NCBI GenBank assembly: GCA_958510825.1
Contig: OY294044.1
Coordinates: 80,150,895 to 80,214,894, forward strand
Direction of reading: 5' to 3'
DNA from: Brachypterus glaber
Taxonomy: Eukaryota > Arthropoda > Insecta > Coleoptera > Kateretidae
Length of the DNA: 64,000 nucleotides
Shown here: positions 53,699 to 64,000 of the stretch, in pieces
Numbering within the stretch: position 1 is the first letter of the stretch
How the letters are laid out: each line of letters opens with the position of its first letter
The notes under the pieces: generated by a model
What the model was told of the DNA's origin: nothing
What the model saw: only the letters and a program-made list of their open reading frames with translations
Database searches by the model: none
Translations under genes and position numbers: made by a program

Positions 53699-53974
53699 TA
53701 ATCTACTATTAAAGTATCGATACTGATTACATGCTCAGGTAATGTAAAATTTTATTTTATTAGCACATTATGAATAAAAAAGTTTTTTTTTTTTTAATTA
53801 TTTTTAAGACGTAAAATGAAGGTCAATTTAACCTAAATGTTAAAAATTATCAAAATCACAATGGGCAACAAAAATATCACTAAAAGTCATTTTTAAACCA
53901 CTAATCATAGCTTCCTTGATCCAATTTGTTACTCAGATGGATAATGCGCCGAGTTTATATTTCTTTTATTCTGT

Positions 53975-54520
53975 TTTGGGGTTCCATAACTTAAAAATAA
54001 AAAACGGAACCCTTATAGGATGGCTTGGATGTCCGCCCGTCCATCCGTTCGTCTATCCATCGGTCTGTCACAGCAGTTTATCTAACGAACTATAAAACCT
54101 AGAAAGCTGAAATTTGGCATACAAATATATTGCATTAACGATAATCAGGTATATTTTTTTTAATATATTTTTTTATAAAAGGTCAAAATTAGACCATTAT
54201 GCAACGGTGTTTTTTAGGGTTTTTTTGAAAACCCTGAAATTTCATTACCATTCGATAGTACCGTCCATTTGTATGGTTTTCAGCGAAAATGAAAAAAATC
54301 TACCGAGCGCTTCGTTTTTTATTAAAAAAAAAAATAAATGCCAAACGAGCTGCGAAGATTTGTAATGCTACGCATTTCATTATACACAGTAAATGGTATA
54401 TTGCATTTTTTTCAAATATAAAAAAAATAATAATAATTTACCAATTGCGATTTTTTTTTAAGTTTTTTTAATTTTTTTTAAGTAATTGGGAAAATGCAAT
54501 ATACCATTTACTGTGAATAG
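53975..54520 (+). repeat. Left part of an interrupted outer repeat
   Basis: GTCCGCCCGTCCATCCGTTC, AAAGCTGAAATTTGGCATAC, AAATCTACCGAGCGCTTCG, AACGAGCTGCGAAG and TGTAATGCTACGCATTTCAT. The last blocks recur inverted at 56575-56700, so this is a foldback whose middle was interrupted by the element at 54521-56575. Confidence 0.6.
54385..54515. mobile_element. 131-bp MITE
   Basis: CACAGTAAATGGTATATTGC pairs with GCAATATACCATTTACTGTG. The interior is A/T runs. Target duplication not clear. Confidence 0.7.
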
Positions 54521-56575
54521 CATACAGGGTTATTTAGAAATGAGTTACAAAATTTTAGTGGGCGATTCTAGGTCCAAAAATATGAAAAAAAGTTCCTATA
54601 AAGGTTGGTCCGGAAATGAGCCCTAAGGGAGCTACGACGACCCTAAGGGTACATCAAAAAAGTGGTTTTATTTAATATCTCTGGAACCCTATAAACAACA
54701 GTAACGAGTTTTTTCACATGCCTTAACATTGATAAATTTTATCATTATATGTAATTTTTTTTATTTGGTAATTTTAACCAGGGACGTGCAAAATAGGAGG
54801 GGGGGCGATGTCACTTTTTTACCCCAAACTTTATCCGTAATTTTTTTGATATTTTCTTAATAAAATATTAATCTTTGATTAAAAATACAAAAAAAGGTAC
54901 TCTTTATGTAACAGCATAGGGCTAACCATTTTCAAGAATATTGCAATTAAAGAGGTAATTTTACATCCTGAGCATAAAAAATGCTAAAAAGTGCACCATT
55001 ATAAATTTTAATACTGCTGGGTAATTCTAAATTAAAAACTATGAAAAAAAGCTCCTATACATCTAGGTTCGAAAATAATTTTTCAGTGTACTACGGCCTC
55101 TTAAAAGCCTCTTAAAGAATAACACTTTTTAAGGGACCGTAGCTTCCTTAAAAGCGATTTGTAGATATTTTTTTATAGATACTTTTTTATAATTTTTGAT
55201 GTAGAATCTCCCTGAGTATGTATTCTCGGGCTCGAGAGAACGCATTCCCGGGAGAAAGGTGTTGTGGGTTGCATATTAGTTCTCTCGAAACGCAAAACTA
55301 CTTATTCTTGAACTTCACTTCGCACGAAAATCGAGGAACTTTACTTCTACTACTCGGGAGCGTGAGAAGCGAGCGTTCACGGAAACTTTGACATATAAGT
55401 TCGAACCCATAACCCTATTTTCGCATTGGTTTTGTGTTGTTAATTTTAATACCGTTTTATTTTATAATAGTTAATAAAAGAAGCTTTTTGTATTTAGAAA
55501 TTATTATACATATTATAATAATATAACGATGGACGATTTGGAAATTGTGGCGGCTGTTGCTGTTGGGAGATCTGCAAGATGCGGAAGACCATGAAGAACG
55601 AACAACGGAAAGTGTTGTCTAGGACCGACCCTTTTCAACTTTCCAACAAAAAAATTATAGTGAATTCAGGACTAAACAGCCCACTATTGACAAGAGGGTT
55701 GTCCTGAATAAAATTTAAAAGTATTTTTTTTTGTTGACTTCTGGTGGGCGCAGATCTTTTTCTGTTTTTATTTTAATTTTCAGTCATTTCTTACACATTC
55801 ATTTTTGGATATTAATTATAAAAATTATTCAAACCACAGCAACTTGTTTACAAATAATGAAAATAATGACAGCCTGCGCACGCAAACTCGTGTCGTATAA
55901 TCTGATTGGTTAAAATCCGCTAAAATACTTGGCAACGCTGCAGCCGGCTGCAGAGATCCCATCACGCTCACTACTATTCAAGAATAGCATTTTATAATTT
56001 TCGGGAACTTTGATATGATGTGATCAGTTCCCTTCCTACGAAAATTGTTCACGTTCTCTCGATCCCGAGAATAGATACCCTGAAGTATTAAAATTTTTAT
56101 TGTTGCATTTTTTAGTTCCCTTTTTTGATGAATGATGAATGTGAAATTTCCTCTTTAATTGCAATTTTCTTAAAAACGGTTGGCCCTACGGTGTTACACA
56201 AAGAGTACCTTTTTATGTATTTTTAATTAAAGATTAATATGCTATTGAGAAAATTTAAAAAAAATCTACAGATAAAAATGGGGCAAAAAGTGACATTACC
56301 CCCCCCCCCACTTTGCAAGCCCCTGTTTAAAATTACCAAATAAAAATTACATAAAATGATAACCTTTATCAATGTTAAGGCATGTGCAAAAACTTGTTAC
56401 TGTGGTTTATAGGGTTCCAGAGATATTAAATAAAAACTACTTTTTTGATATACCCTTAGGTGGGTCGTAGCTCCCTTAGGGCTCATTTAGGGACCAACCT
56501 CTATAGGAACTTTATTCATATTTTTATAGAACCTCCTCTTAAAATTGTGTAACTTATTTCTGAATCACCTTCTAT
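54521..56575. mobile_element. TACAGGG-family element, 2.05 kb, with nested insertion
   Basis: The left arm from CATACAGGGTTATTTAG (with GGTTGGTCCGGAAATGAGCC) and the right arm ending CACCTTCTATA are inverted over more than 600 bp. Shared pieces include AAAGTGGTTTTATTTAATAT, GGTAATTTTAACCAGGG and the GGGGGG-GATGTCACTTTTT block. An 862-bp element sits inside at 55216-56077. Without it the repeat would be about 1.2 kb. Confidence 0.75.
55216..56077 (+). mobile_element. 862-bp nested DNA element, Harbinger-like relic
   Basis: The termini GTATGTATTCTCGGGCTCGA, GAGAACG and CGTTCTCTCGATCCCGAGAA, TAGATAC are inverted, and CCCTGA lies on both sides (55210-55215, 56078-56083). At 55530 an ATG opens 21 codons (MDDLEIVAAVAVGRSARCGR) before a stop. 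Further on, at about 55615-55710, another frame reads RTDPFQLSNKKIIVNSGLNS. Both pieces resemble the start of a PIF/Harbinger transposase, but the resemblance is weak and the rest is gone. It could equally be an unrelated non-autonomous element. Confidence 0.5.
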
Positions 56576-57009
56576 AATGGAATGCGTAGCATTTCTTATC
56601 TTCACGGCTTGTTTTATTCTTCGCAGCTCGTTAACATTTATTTTTTTTTATAAAAGATGAAGCGCTCGATAGATTTTTTTAATTTTCGCTGAAAATCTTA
56701 GAGATTCCCATCGGGATGGGTATCATATGAAAGGTCTTGCACTCCAAAAATTTATTTTTTACTATAAAATTTAAAATGTGTAATTTTTTGTGTTTCCTCT
56801 CTATTTTAAAACCTATGAGTGATAAAATTCTGAAAAAAATTATAAATGATAAACATGAAATAAACATTTAAGCAAAACTATAGTAAATCGTTTACTAATT
56901 AAAAAAAATCAAACCAACTAATTATAACTGCCTATAAAAAAAATCATATGAATTTTTGAGCTTCGACTGGAAATCTTGGAGACGCTTTTTTGGCTGTTTA
57001 CATACACTG
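56576..57009 (-). repeat. Right part of the interrupted outer repeat
   Basis: GGAATGCGTAGCATTTCTTA, TTCTTCGCAGCTCGTT, GAAGCGCTCGATAGATTTTT and TTTTCGCTGAAAA are the inverted mate of 54268-54385. The homology fades after about 56700. Confidence 0.55.
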
Positions 57010-57859
57010 GCTTTTTTTGTTTTACTTTACATGTACTCTAAGGATGATATTTTCTGTTTTAAATTTAGTAGGTTAAATGCTGAACAAAAAAACTCTTTTA
57101 CTGAACGTGTATACTTGATTTTAACCTAGCCCATTCACATTAACTCTAAATTTTTAATGGCCCGAATTATATTTATCTGGGTTGCAATTAAGCCATTTCT
57201 GGAAAGGTTTTGTTAAAAGCAAGCAAGCATTAAACATGCAAATATCTTTTAAAGTACAATAAGAATAGACTGTATTATTCCCAAAACCGTTTAATTAAGA
57301 CTACAATAACGGCTTTATACTTCAGAAAATTGTATAAACAGTGAAACAAAATGAAACGCTAATAGTTAATGTGCCTTGAACACCGAACTTAAACCTGTGC
57401 TAAGTGTATGGCCATTAAGACACTAATTAAACAACCCAGGTTTTGATTACTATTTCAATATCTTTGTTATTGTTTGTTTGAAGTGGGTATTAGAACATCA
57501 TTATAATCAAGCTTTTAGTCACAACACTTATTTGAGGCAGCTTTCTATCCCTAGCGAATTCTTTTATTTCCTTACATTTCTAGATTAGCACACATTTTAT
57601 TAGTGAGAAGTATTCCATTCAAGACAAATGGAATAAACATACCAAATTAGAACTTCTACTTTCCAATCATTTGACAAATACCTTCTAAAATATTTTACTC
57701 TTCTATTTTAGTGAATTTAATGCTTATCGATAACGCTGCTCATGGCTTATATGATATGAGTCATATCATATCACGGCTGGCCGTGAGCCGCGGCTTGGCA
57801 ACAGCTGCAATACACTGCCTGGAAAAAGCTTTCCCATTTTTTACCTCCGCGCGTGAAAT
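57010..57859. other. Non-coding stretch
   Basis: A perfect palindrome TATGATATGAGTCATATCATA lies at about 57749-57769, followed by CGGCTGGCCGTGAGCCGCGG. The 81-codon open frame at 57711 runs into the minisatellite and is not credible. Confidence 0.45.
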
Positions 57860-58410
57860 AGATTTTTTTATTATCAGATTCACATTTAGCAACCTTCAAA
57901 ACCCCAATATACCAATTTTCAAGAAAACTACCTCCCGCTCTTCAGGGGTGGATTAAGAAAAAAAATATTTTAAGATTCAGTTTTAGCGACCTCAAAAACC
58001 CCAATATATCAATTTTCAAAAAAAGCTACACCCGACCCTCAGGAGGTGGAGGTAGAATTGTTTCATTGTCAGATTCACTTTTAGCAACCTCAAAAACCCC
58101 AATATACTAATTTTTCACGAAAACTACCCCCCGCCCCTCAGGGGAGGAGTTACATTTTTTTATTATCAGATTCACTTTCAGCAACCTCAAAAACCCCAAT
58201 ATATACCAATTTTCACTAAAACAACTCTCCGCCCCTCAGGGGGAAAATTTTATTATCAGATTCAGTTTTGTCAACCCCAAAAACAGCGATATACCAATTT
58301 TGACAAAAATATTGAAAAAATTTAATAATATTTACCCCCTTACCCCCACTGGGGGTGGAGAAAAATATTATTATCAGATTCAACTTCAGCAACCTGAAAA
58401 CCCCATATAC
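57860..58410 (-). repeat. ~105-bp tandem repeat, five to six units
   Basis: The same unit as at 29400-29830, reverse strand: TTATTATCAGATTCAC, TTTTAGCAACCTCAAAAACC, CCAATATACCAATTTTCA, GAAAACTACCCCCCGCCCCT, CAGGGG. The units are divergent and some are truncated. Confidence 0.82.
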
Positions 58411-60045
58411 AGGTGATTTATTACCCCGTTTACAAACTCTGGAAACGAGATGAAGATTTTATTTTATGAAAAATTTTCATATAAACATGGGTCCTATCTT
58501 TCTTCATTCAGAAGTTATAGCGTTTTTTTTTAGTAAAAAAAAAACGTAGTAGCTTATTTACAACTCTATAAAACCATATTGAATTTGGCCGCATAAAGTT
58601 GTTTTTATTATATATATGTAATTATATGCTTTTATTATACATATGTAATTATATGTAATAAAAAAATTCAATATAGCGGCTCCAATATGGGGAAAGACTT
58701 GTGTCACTTATGTCCAAACCAAAATCGGTATCTGGAGGTTTTATGGGTCGTAGATTAAGAATTTTTGACTAATTTTAAAAATTCAAAATGGAGACGCACA
58801 TATGGAAAATTTTGACATTTATGAACTATGCCGACTTAAAATTGGTATATAGGAGTTTTTGGGATCGCAGATAACGAGTTTTTAATAAATAAAAAAAAAT
58901 TTTTTTTTTTTTGGATTTTTTATTGAAATTTACAATATTTGACCCCCCAAAATTGACCCCTAAAGCTTTACATTTTTTTAACTATTTTTCTTGTTATCAA
59001 CAGATTATTTTAAGTTAATACTGAAGTTTTTAGAATTTTGTCTTTCTAGAAATTTAATTTGCCCCACTGTACCTTGTTCTGTTATTGTTTCTGTAACAAC
59101 TTTTTTCGATATCTAAAGTTGCAAGGGATTCCAAATACACACAAACAGTTAATATATAATACGGTGAAAAATTCTCAGTGTATACTGCGAAATTGTCACA
59201 ATTTAATTTATTAATACATGTTTTAAAATATTTTTGTTTATATCAGGGGGCCATTTTTCATTTTAGCCCCGAGCTAAATATTTCCTTTAGTTTTGTTGCA
59301 TAGTAACAGTTTGTTACTGCTGTTTTGGTAAGTTAATGGACATTAAAGCAATTATCTTTGAGTCACTTATCCAGAAAGGCGTAAAGGTTTCCTTCCTTTT
59401 ATGTCAAGTTTCTGAAACGACGAAAACATGTAGCCGACTACAATCGTCATCAAGAACTGGTAACAATTGAAAAACAAAAACGCCAAAAAAATACTACTGT
59501 CAATAAAAGAATACTTTTCCTTATCGAAAAAAGTTTTTCGAATAGAAAAATGCTCATTACAAAAAAAAAATCAATTTTTTTTATAAACTCTTTTTTTTTT
59601 CATAACCAATTCCTTTTTCAAAAAAAAAACAAAAAAAAATTGTTTTTTTTTACTTTTTACCGCCTTTGCCCCCCTTACATCGCCCAGATTTTTACCAAAC
59701 AATCCCAGCTAATAACTTTGTATAAGGAATCTACGTTTCAAATTTAAAGTATTTAGTCCAAACCAAAGTGTTCTCGAGTTATTGTGATCACAGATTTTCC
59801 CGGACAAACCGAAAAAAAAAATTGCGGAAATCATGGAGAAACCTAAAAAAGCAATATCTTTTTTAACCAACGCAATACTCTCTTTGGGAAAGTAAACTAC
59901 ACAATTCAGTTAATTTTAAAGTTTTTTTTATAGGCATGGTGCCGGCTGCACCGCATTCTATTGCCTCTAAATTGGACGTTATAAATCATTGGCGGCTCCG
60001 TTATTTGAAAATCTATCGCTATTATAGTATATTAAAGTACTAGTT
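58411..60045. other. Non-coding stretch with weak repeats
   Basis: 58730-58880 has two divergent copies of an AAAATTGGTATATAGGAG-type unit ending in a GATCGCAGAT block. CCATATTGAATTTGGCCGC near 58574 pairs with AATATAGCGGCTCCAATATGG near 58669. No gene. The short open frame at 59550 is poly-A/T. Confidence 0.4.
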
Positions 60046-60150
60046 TCATAACACCCGTTTTAAGCGTACGAGTACCATTTTAGAAAACGAGCCGCTTGCG
60101 GCGAGTACTAGTGCGTTAAAAACGTGTTATGAAACGAGTGTTTTATACTA
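60046..60150. repeat. Hairpin repeat
   Basis: AGTTTCATAACACCCGTTTTA pairs imperfectly with AAAACGTGTTATGAAACGAG; GAGTAC and GAGCCGCTTGCGGCGAGTAC lie inside. Probably a small MITE. Confidence 0.55.
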
Positions 60151-60199
60151 TTTTATCTATTTTGCTCTAAAATTAAAAAAAAAAACTTACATTTAAATT

Positions 60200-60345
60200 G
60201 ATGCCCGATCTAGGGATTTTTGTTTTGGGTTGGCATCACAATTTTTGCTAGGTTTAAAATTCATAGAACAACGACCCACTGGCCGATATGGTCATCGTAT
60301 GACCAAGGCCAATAAGAAAGGAGGAAGAAGAAGAAGAAGTAGAAC
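60200..60345 (+). repeat. Probable RTE-type LINE or SINE 3' end
   Basis: ATGCCCGATCTAGGGATT ... GGTTGGCATCACAATTTTTG ... CGACCCACTGGCCGATATGG ... AAGGCCAATAAGAAAGGAGG, ending in GAAGAAGAAGAAGAAG. A GAA-type tail after CCAATAA is common for RTE elements. No protein part remains. Confidence 0.45.
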
Positions 60346-60709
60346 AAACGATATCTTGATATCTTTTATAGTCAGCTCTTCTCTTTTTTAAGCCACAGTT
60401 TTAACACGGTAAAAATTAACTTAAAACACAATTTCGTAGAAAACTAAACTTAAGAGCGGGGTTGGTATTTGCACGGAAAACGTTAGGTGATTGTCTTTGG
60501 TCCTGTATTGCCAATCCAAAAGAAAAAAAAAGTACAAACCTCTTATTACCCATAGGAACACGCAAATAGGCCTATAAGAACACGCAAAATGCGTGTGATT
60601 ATGAGCTTATAAGAGTCGCAAAATAGAAAAAGAAAAAACCAGCATCCCAACGCGACGCATTTAAGTATTTAAAAATCATTTCAAGTTAATGCCTAGTAAT
60701 ACACAGAAA
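60346..60709. other. Non-coding stretch
   Basis: ACACGCAAAT(G)... GGAACACGCAAATAGG and AGAACACGCAAAATGCG form a small direct repeat near 60556-60592. Nothing else. Confidence 0.35.
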
Positions 60710-60935
60710 AAAGGAATTTCCTGAAACAAGGACACGTGTCTTTCGATATGTTCAAAGCCATATTCTATTTTAAGGCTAGAATTTCTTTAAACCAGTGTTC
60801 TTGAAAAAAGAGCACAGGTTTTTGAATAAGATCTGGGCTCTTCATTCAAGGACATTGACTTTGCTCAAATAAATGATAGCCTTGAAACAAGAGACTATGG
60901 TTTTCAACGTATCGAAAGACCAGTGGCCCGCCCAA
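60710..60935. mobile_element. Inverted-repeat element, about 0.2 kb
   Basis: GTGTCTTTCGATATGTTCAA, AGCCATA at 60736-60763 pairs with TATGGTTTTCAACGTATCGA, AAGAC at 60897-60920. Short TTGAAACAAGGACA-type units repeat inside. Confidence 0.55.
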
Positions 60936-61049
60936 AGTTTTTCTTGGGAGGGGGGGGGTTGATCTAGGGACGCGCACAGGATTTTTCTTAAAGAACAAAT
61001 ATTTTTAAGTCACACACAATAGGGCATCTAGACTTTTTTGCTATATTGG

Positions 61050-61870
61050 TAAGCAAGTTTAGCGCTGCAGTCAATTTTGATTAGAATTTTCAAGGTCACT
61101 CATTTTTAAGTCAAAACTTGAAAAACAATTTATTGAAAACTAAACTTCAAATAGATAAAGGAAATAAAATTTATAAATTAAAGTTGTTGTATAACATTAT
61201 TGGTAACCAAGTTTAGCGCAGCAGGCGAAAATTTTTACAGTTTACAGTTTTCAGGACAGTTTCTAAGAATTCGAAAAGCAAATAATTTAATAATAATTAT
61301 TTTTATAAAACTTCAAATAAGTAGGTAAAACCTCTTAAAACATAATTTATTATGCTAAGCGCCGCAGACGAAAATGTTTAGAAATCTTATGCTTGTGCAT
61401 TTCCCAAACTCCTCAAAAGTTGATATGTGAATAATTTTATAAAATCTATTAAATAAAATTGTAATATCACATCACAATCAAGTTTTAACAGTTTTTCTTC
61501 ATAGCAAATTGTTTTATAAAACTTCAAATGGGTAGGGGAAAATAAAAACTGATCATGTTCAACGTCGCAGGCGAACATATTTAGAAATAAATATTGATTG
61601 TTCACAATTTCCAGTTTAATGGATCATACTATTTTATAAAATCTATTAACACGTTCGCTGCTGACTGACAGAAATTTTCGTCACGTCAGCCTCATGTACA
61701 ATGCGCGTGACGGAGGATTCCGTCATCATGCTGTGCTGTTTAATTGGTTCAAAAACATTCCCGCACCTGGGAACAACTTTTTTTTTACATTTCAGCAGCG
61801 AAAGTGTTAACACAAACCCATACTTAAGCGCCGCAGGCGAAAATTTTTGATGAGTTTACAAGCAAAATGG
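61050..61870 (+). repeat. Divergent tandem repeat around GCGCCGCAGGCGAAAAT
   Basis: The unit TAAGCGCCGCAGGCGAAAAT, TTTTAGAAAT, ... TTTATAAAACTTCAAATAGG, TAGG... occurs about five times (near 61055, 61205, 61355, 61560, 61825), spaced about 150-200 bases. A MITE interrupts it at 61650-61806. Confidence 0.65.
61650..61806. mobile_element. 157-bp piggyBac-type MITE
   Basis: CACGTTCGCTGCTGA at the left and TCAGCAGCGAAAGTG at the right, directly flanked by TTAA on both sides (61646-61649, 61807-61810). A TTAA target and CAC(G/T)TTCGCTGC ends fit piggyBac-type MITEs. Confidence 0.8.
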
Positions 61871-62118
61871 TTAAAAAATCATTTAAATAATTTAAATTTG
61901 AGGGTTTTAAGGGGCTGCCGCCCGACAGCCCCCCTAGGTGCGCCTCTGCGAAAGACACGTCATTGGTTCAAGGAATCCTTTTTTTCTATGTATACCTATA
62001 GTAATTTTTATTTAAACCACTTTTTAAGAAAAACTAGCCGTTGGAATATTTGCAATTTTGGGTGTAAATATCTAGATTTTTTACACTCAACACTCCAAAT
62101 ATCTCGGAAACAAGTAAA
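61871..62118. other. Short non-coding gap
   Basis: A small GC-rich part (GGGGCTGCCGCCCGACAGCC near 61910). The 148-codon open frame from 61847 starts in the tandem repeat and has no recognisable domain. Confidence 0.35.
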
Positions 62119-62301
62119 TATACAGGGTGAGTCTGGAGGAACTGACGCTCTTTTAATAAATAATCCTTATTTTTTGCTTGTTTTCGAGTTAATACGTCTT
62201 TTTTTTAGAACAAGGTTAGATTATTTATTTTTTTTGGCAGCAGTATTTTTGGTACATGTATTTAAAAGACTTACCAGAGAATTAATTGATTAAAGGAACA
62301 G

Positions 62302-62464
62302 GCTATTTCTACGTCCGACGTACACTAAGCTGAGTGTACGTCCAGTATTTTGTTTTGGCTGATTTTTAGGATTTTTAAAACTTTATCATCAAAAACACCA
62401 AACAAGCGCAAAAACCGACCTAAACCAAAGAGTTAGGTTATGTTACGTCGGACGTACAAATAGC
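62302..62464. mobile_element. 163-bp MITE, copy 1
   Basis: GCTATTTCTACGTCCGACGT and ACGTCGGACGTACAAATAGC are inverted ends. Next to the left end lies a second palindrome (GTACACTAAGCTGAGTGTAC). Confidence 0.75.
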
Positions 62465-62481
62465 GAGTTCACAAAGAACAG

Positions 62482-62679
62482 GCTATTTCTACGTCAGACG
62501 TACACGAAGCTGAGTGTCCAGTATTTTTTTGGCTGATTTTAAGATATATTTTTCGTCAGAATTTTATTTTACACATTTAAATGGAGGGCTATACCCCCCA
62601 TTAGCATCAAAATCACCAAACAGGCGAAAAAAAAAACAAAGCAAAGAAATAGGTTATGTTAAGTCGGACATTTAAATAC
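62482..62679. mobile_element. 198-bp MITE, copy 2, diverged
   Basis: It starts GCTATTTCTACGTCAGACGT and follows the same order (AGCTGAGTGTCCAGTATTTT, TTGGCTGATTTT, AATCACCAAACAGGCG, GGTTATGTTAAGTCGGACAT). The right end is eroded. A 17-base spacer separates it from copy 1, and both have GAACAG just before the start. Confidence 0.65.
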
Positions 62680-62924
62680 CATTTCGTTTTTTAAAACACA
62701 TAACGGGCAACTATAATAACAAATATCATAGCATTAGCTACCCATGTAAAACAAAAACTCAGTCAAGTTCTCCGTAAAAACTAAAAAAAAAATGTAATAA
62801 CGCTATAACTTAAAAAAAAATAAATAAAAATCGGATAACAATGTATGATTTTTTTTTTCAATTATTTTTATGTGTGCAATACACTCCTGTAGTTTGGTCC
62901 ATTCCTTCCGACTCGCCCTGTATA

Positions 62925-63304
62925 TCATTTTCGGTCCAATGATGAAAATTAGGAATTCGGCGTTTTATCGAAAAAAAAAACATTTTTAACTTATCAGCCA
63001 TCGAAAAGTAATTTTTAAAGCGTCGCGACGTCTACGCTGCCCGCCGTCAGAGTCTAGTTTTGCCAAAATATATACAAATACAATATCTTTTTTTTTACAG
63101 ATCTTAAATAATTTTCTTTAGCTTTTAAGAAGTTTAAAACTCAGGTCTTATTTTTAAAATTTTTAATTATTGAGAATAAAATAGTATAGTTATCTTGTTA
63201 AGAAAACTTCACATATCAGGGCTCTAAGCATACTTTAAAATTTAAGATTTCGAATTTTGTACATACCTAAACCTTAAAGTGTTGGTGGTCCCTATATTAC
63301 ATGT
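62925..63304. other. Non-coding stretch
   Basis: GCGTCGCGACGTCTACGCTG near 63020 is an isolated GC-rich patch. No gene. Confidence 0.4.
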
Positions 63305-63556
63305 TTGTTTAACCTCGTACTATTCTACTTAATTAAGCATCCCCTAAGTCCAGGACTTGTGTGGGCTAGTAGTAAAGGGAACCACCGGTTTATACTGACT
63401 TTCGAACCAGTTTCCAGGGAATGTCCGTTTCACTTATCGCCTTCGCCAAATTTCAATTATTAATTAACTGAAAAAGGCAAATCGGTGCCAGTAAGAATCG
63501 AACTCACGCTAGTAGGCTTGCTATGCATACGCGCTAGCCACTACGCTATGCCTCCC
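63305..63556 (-). mobile_element. tRNA-derived SINE, copy 3
   Basis: Read on the minus strand: head GGGAGGCATAGCGTAGTGGC with box B AGTTCGATTCTT, then the same body as the copies at 15312 and 30120. The head is about 10 bases shorter than that of copy 2, and its anticodon region is different again. Confidence 0.85.
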
Positions 63557-64000
63557 ATTATGGACCACCTGCTTTTAGGGTCATAGAGGCTAAAAGGTTG
63601 GATGATTTACACCTTTAGTTTAGAATATTAAAAGTCGATGTAGTACTGTGTTAGACCACTTATTGCACATGCTACTTTATGGAAGGGACCACCAAACCAT
63701 ATCGAGGGCATCATAACATAGGGGCGTATCGTATATATGGTCAACACTGAAGCCATCGATATGCTCCGTATGTAATGTAGGGTTGTGTATTTTATGCTTT
63801 CAACCCTTTCCTAAGTAAATAACATAACATAGTGCTCTATAGAGAGCACTAGTGCTCTCTATAGAGATCACCCATTACAAAAAAAAAATGTTTAATTTTC
63901 TAATCGAAAAGTGTCGAAATTCATTCATTAAATGTGTTTTGAGCTAAAGGTAACAAAAAAACTACAGTTGAAAAAAAAATAGTTTTGCGCCTTAAAGGGT
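63557..64000. other. Non-coding end of window
   Basis: A perfect palindrome around GAGAGCACTAGTGCTCTC (63848-63865), extended by CTCTATA on both sides, is the only notable structure. Confidence 0.5.

Larger units (their letters stand above)
62119..62924. mobile_element. TATACAGGG(T/C)GAGTC-ended element hosting two MITEs
   Basis: The left end TATACAGGGTGAGTCTGGAG and right end CTTCCGACTCGCCCTGTATA are inverted over about 25 bases. It resembles many insect elements with a TACAGGG end, but its inner sequence differs from the GGTTGGTCCGG family. Confidence 0.6.

Noticed and set aside
61847..62293. 148-codon open frame
   Set aside because: It starts inside a tandem repeat, crosses a GC-rich patch and the end of a TACAGGG-type element, and shows no domain or codon pattern of a gene.

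Overview
The window is a repeat-dense, AT-rich stretch of an arthropod genome, most likely an insect. The clues are Ty3-type and CR1/Jockey-type retroelement fragments, tRNA-headed SINEs, an insect-style THAP domain, and large numbers of palindromic MITEs and foldback elements. I see no convincing host protein-coding gene; the only hint is one splice-framed 54-base candidate exon at 18599-18652. Almost every open reading frame that means anything belongs to a mobile element.

Layout. 0-5 kb: an arm of a recurrent TACAGGG-ended repeat family, an antisense LINE reverse transcriptase relic (1593-2340), two small MITEs and a sense LINE 3' end (3433-4034). 5-11.5 kb: a GC-richer foldback (5021-5480), a 104-bp MITE (6198-6301), and a 2.2-kb element with the same termini (7770-9993), 8-bp target duplications and a spliced THAP-domain gene. 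That element sits inside an older foldback, and two related MITEs nested in a larger repeat follow. 11.6-15.1 kb: a 3.3-kb DNA transposon with ~200-bp inverted repeats around an intact 665-codon zinc-cluster/RNase-H-like transposase gene. 15-33 kb: SINEs, MITEs, direct and inverted duplications, a LINE 3' end with a 5' inversion (21701-22380), and minisatellites. 34-43.8 kb: a complete, young Ty3/gypsy LTR retrotransposon with 2,115-bp LTRs, a 4-bp target duplication, a PBS, a polypurine tract and a 1,401-codon gag-pol frame. 44-54 kb: three very large palindromes, a broken transposase relic (48383-49576, minus) whose signature resembles the intact 12.5-kb gene, and another LINE tail. 54-57 kb: a three-level nest of elements. 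57-64 kb: a second array of the ~105-bp minisatellite seen at 29.4 kb, a piggyBac-type MITE, paired MITEs inside a TACAGGG-type element, and a third SINE.

How it works together: the intact gag-pol element and the intact 12.5-kb transposase look like the autonomous players. The THAP element and the 48.4-kb relic are decayed partners. The MITEs, foldbacks and SINEs are non-autonomous passengers. Nesting order gives relative ages, with the LTR element, the 104-bp MITE and the THAP element among the youngest. Coordinates of repeat ends were read by eye and are good to a few bases where a target duplication is quoted, and to tens of bases otherwise.
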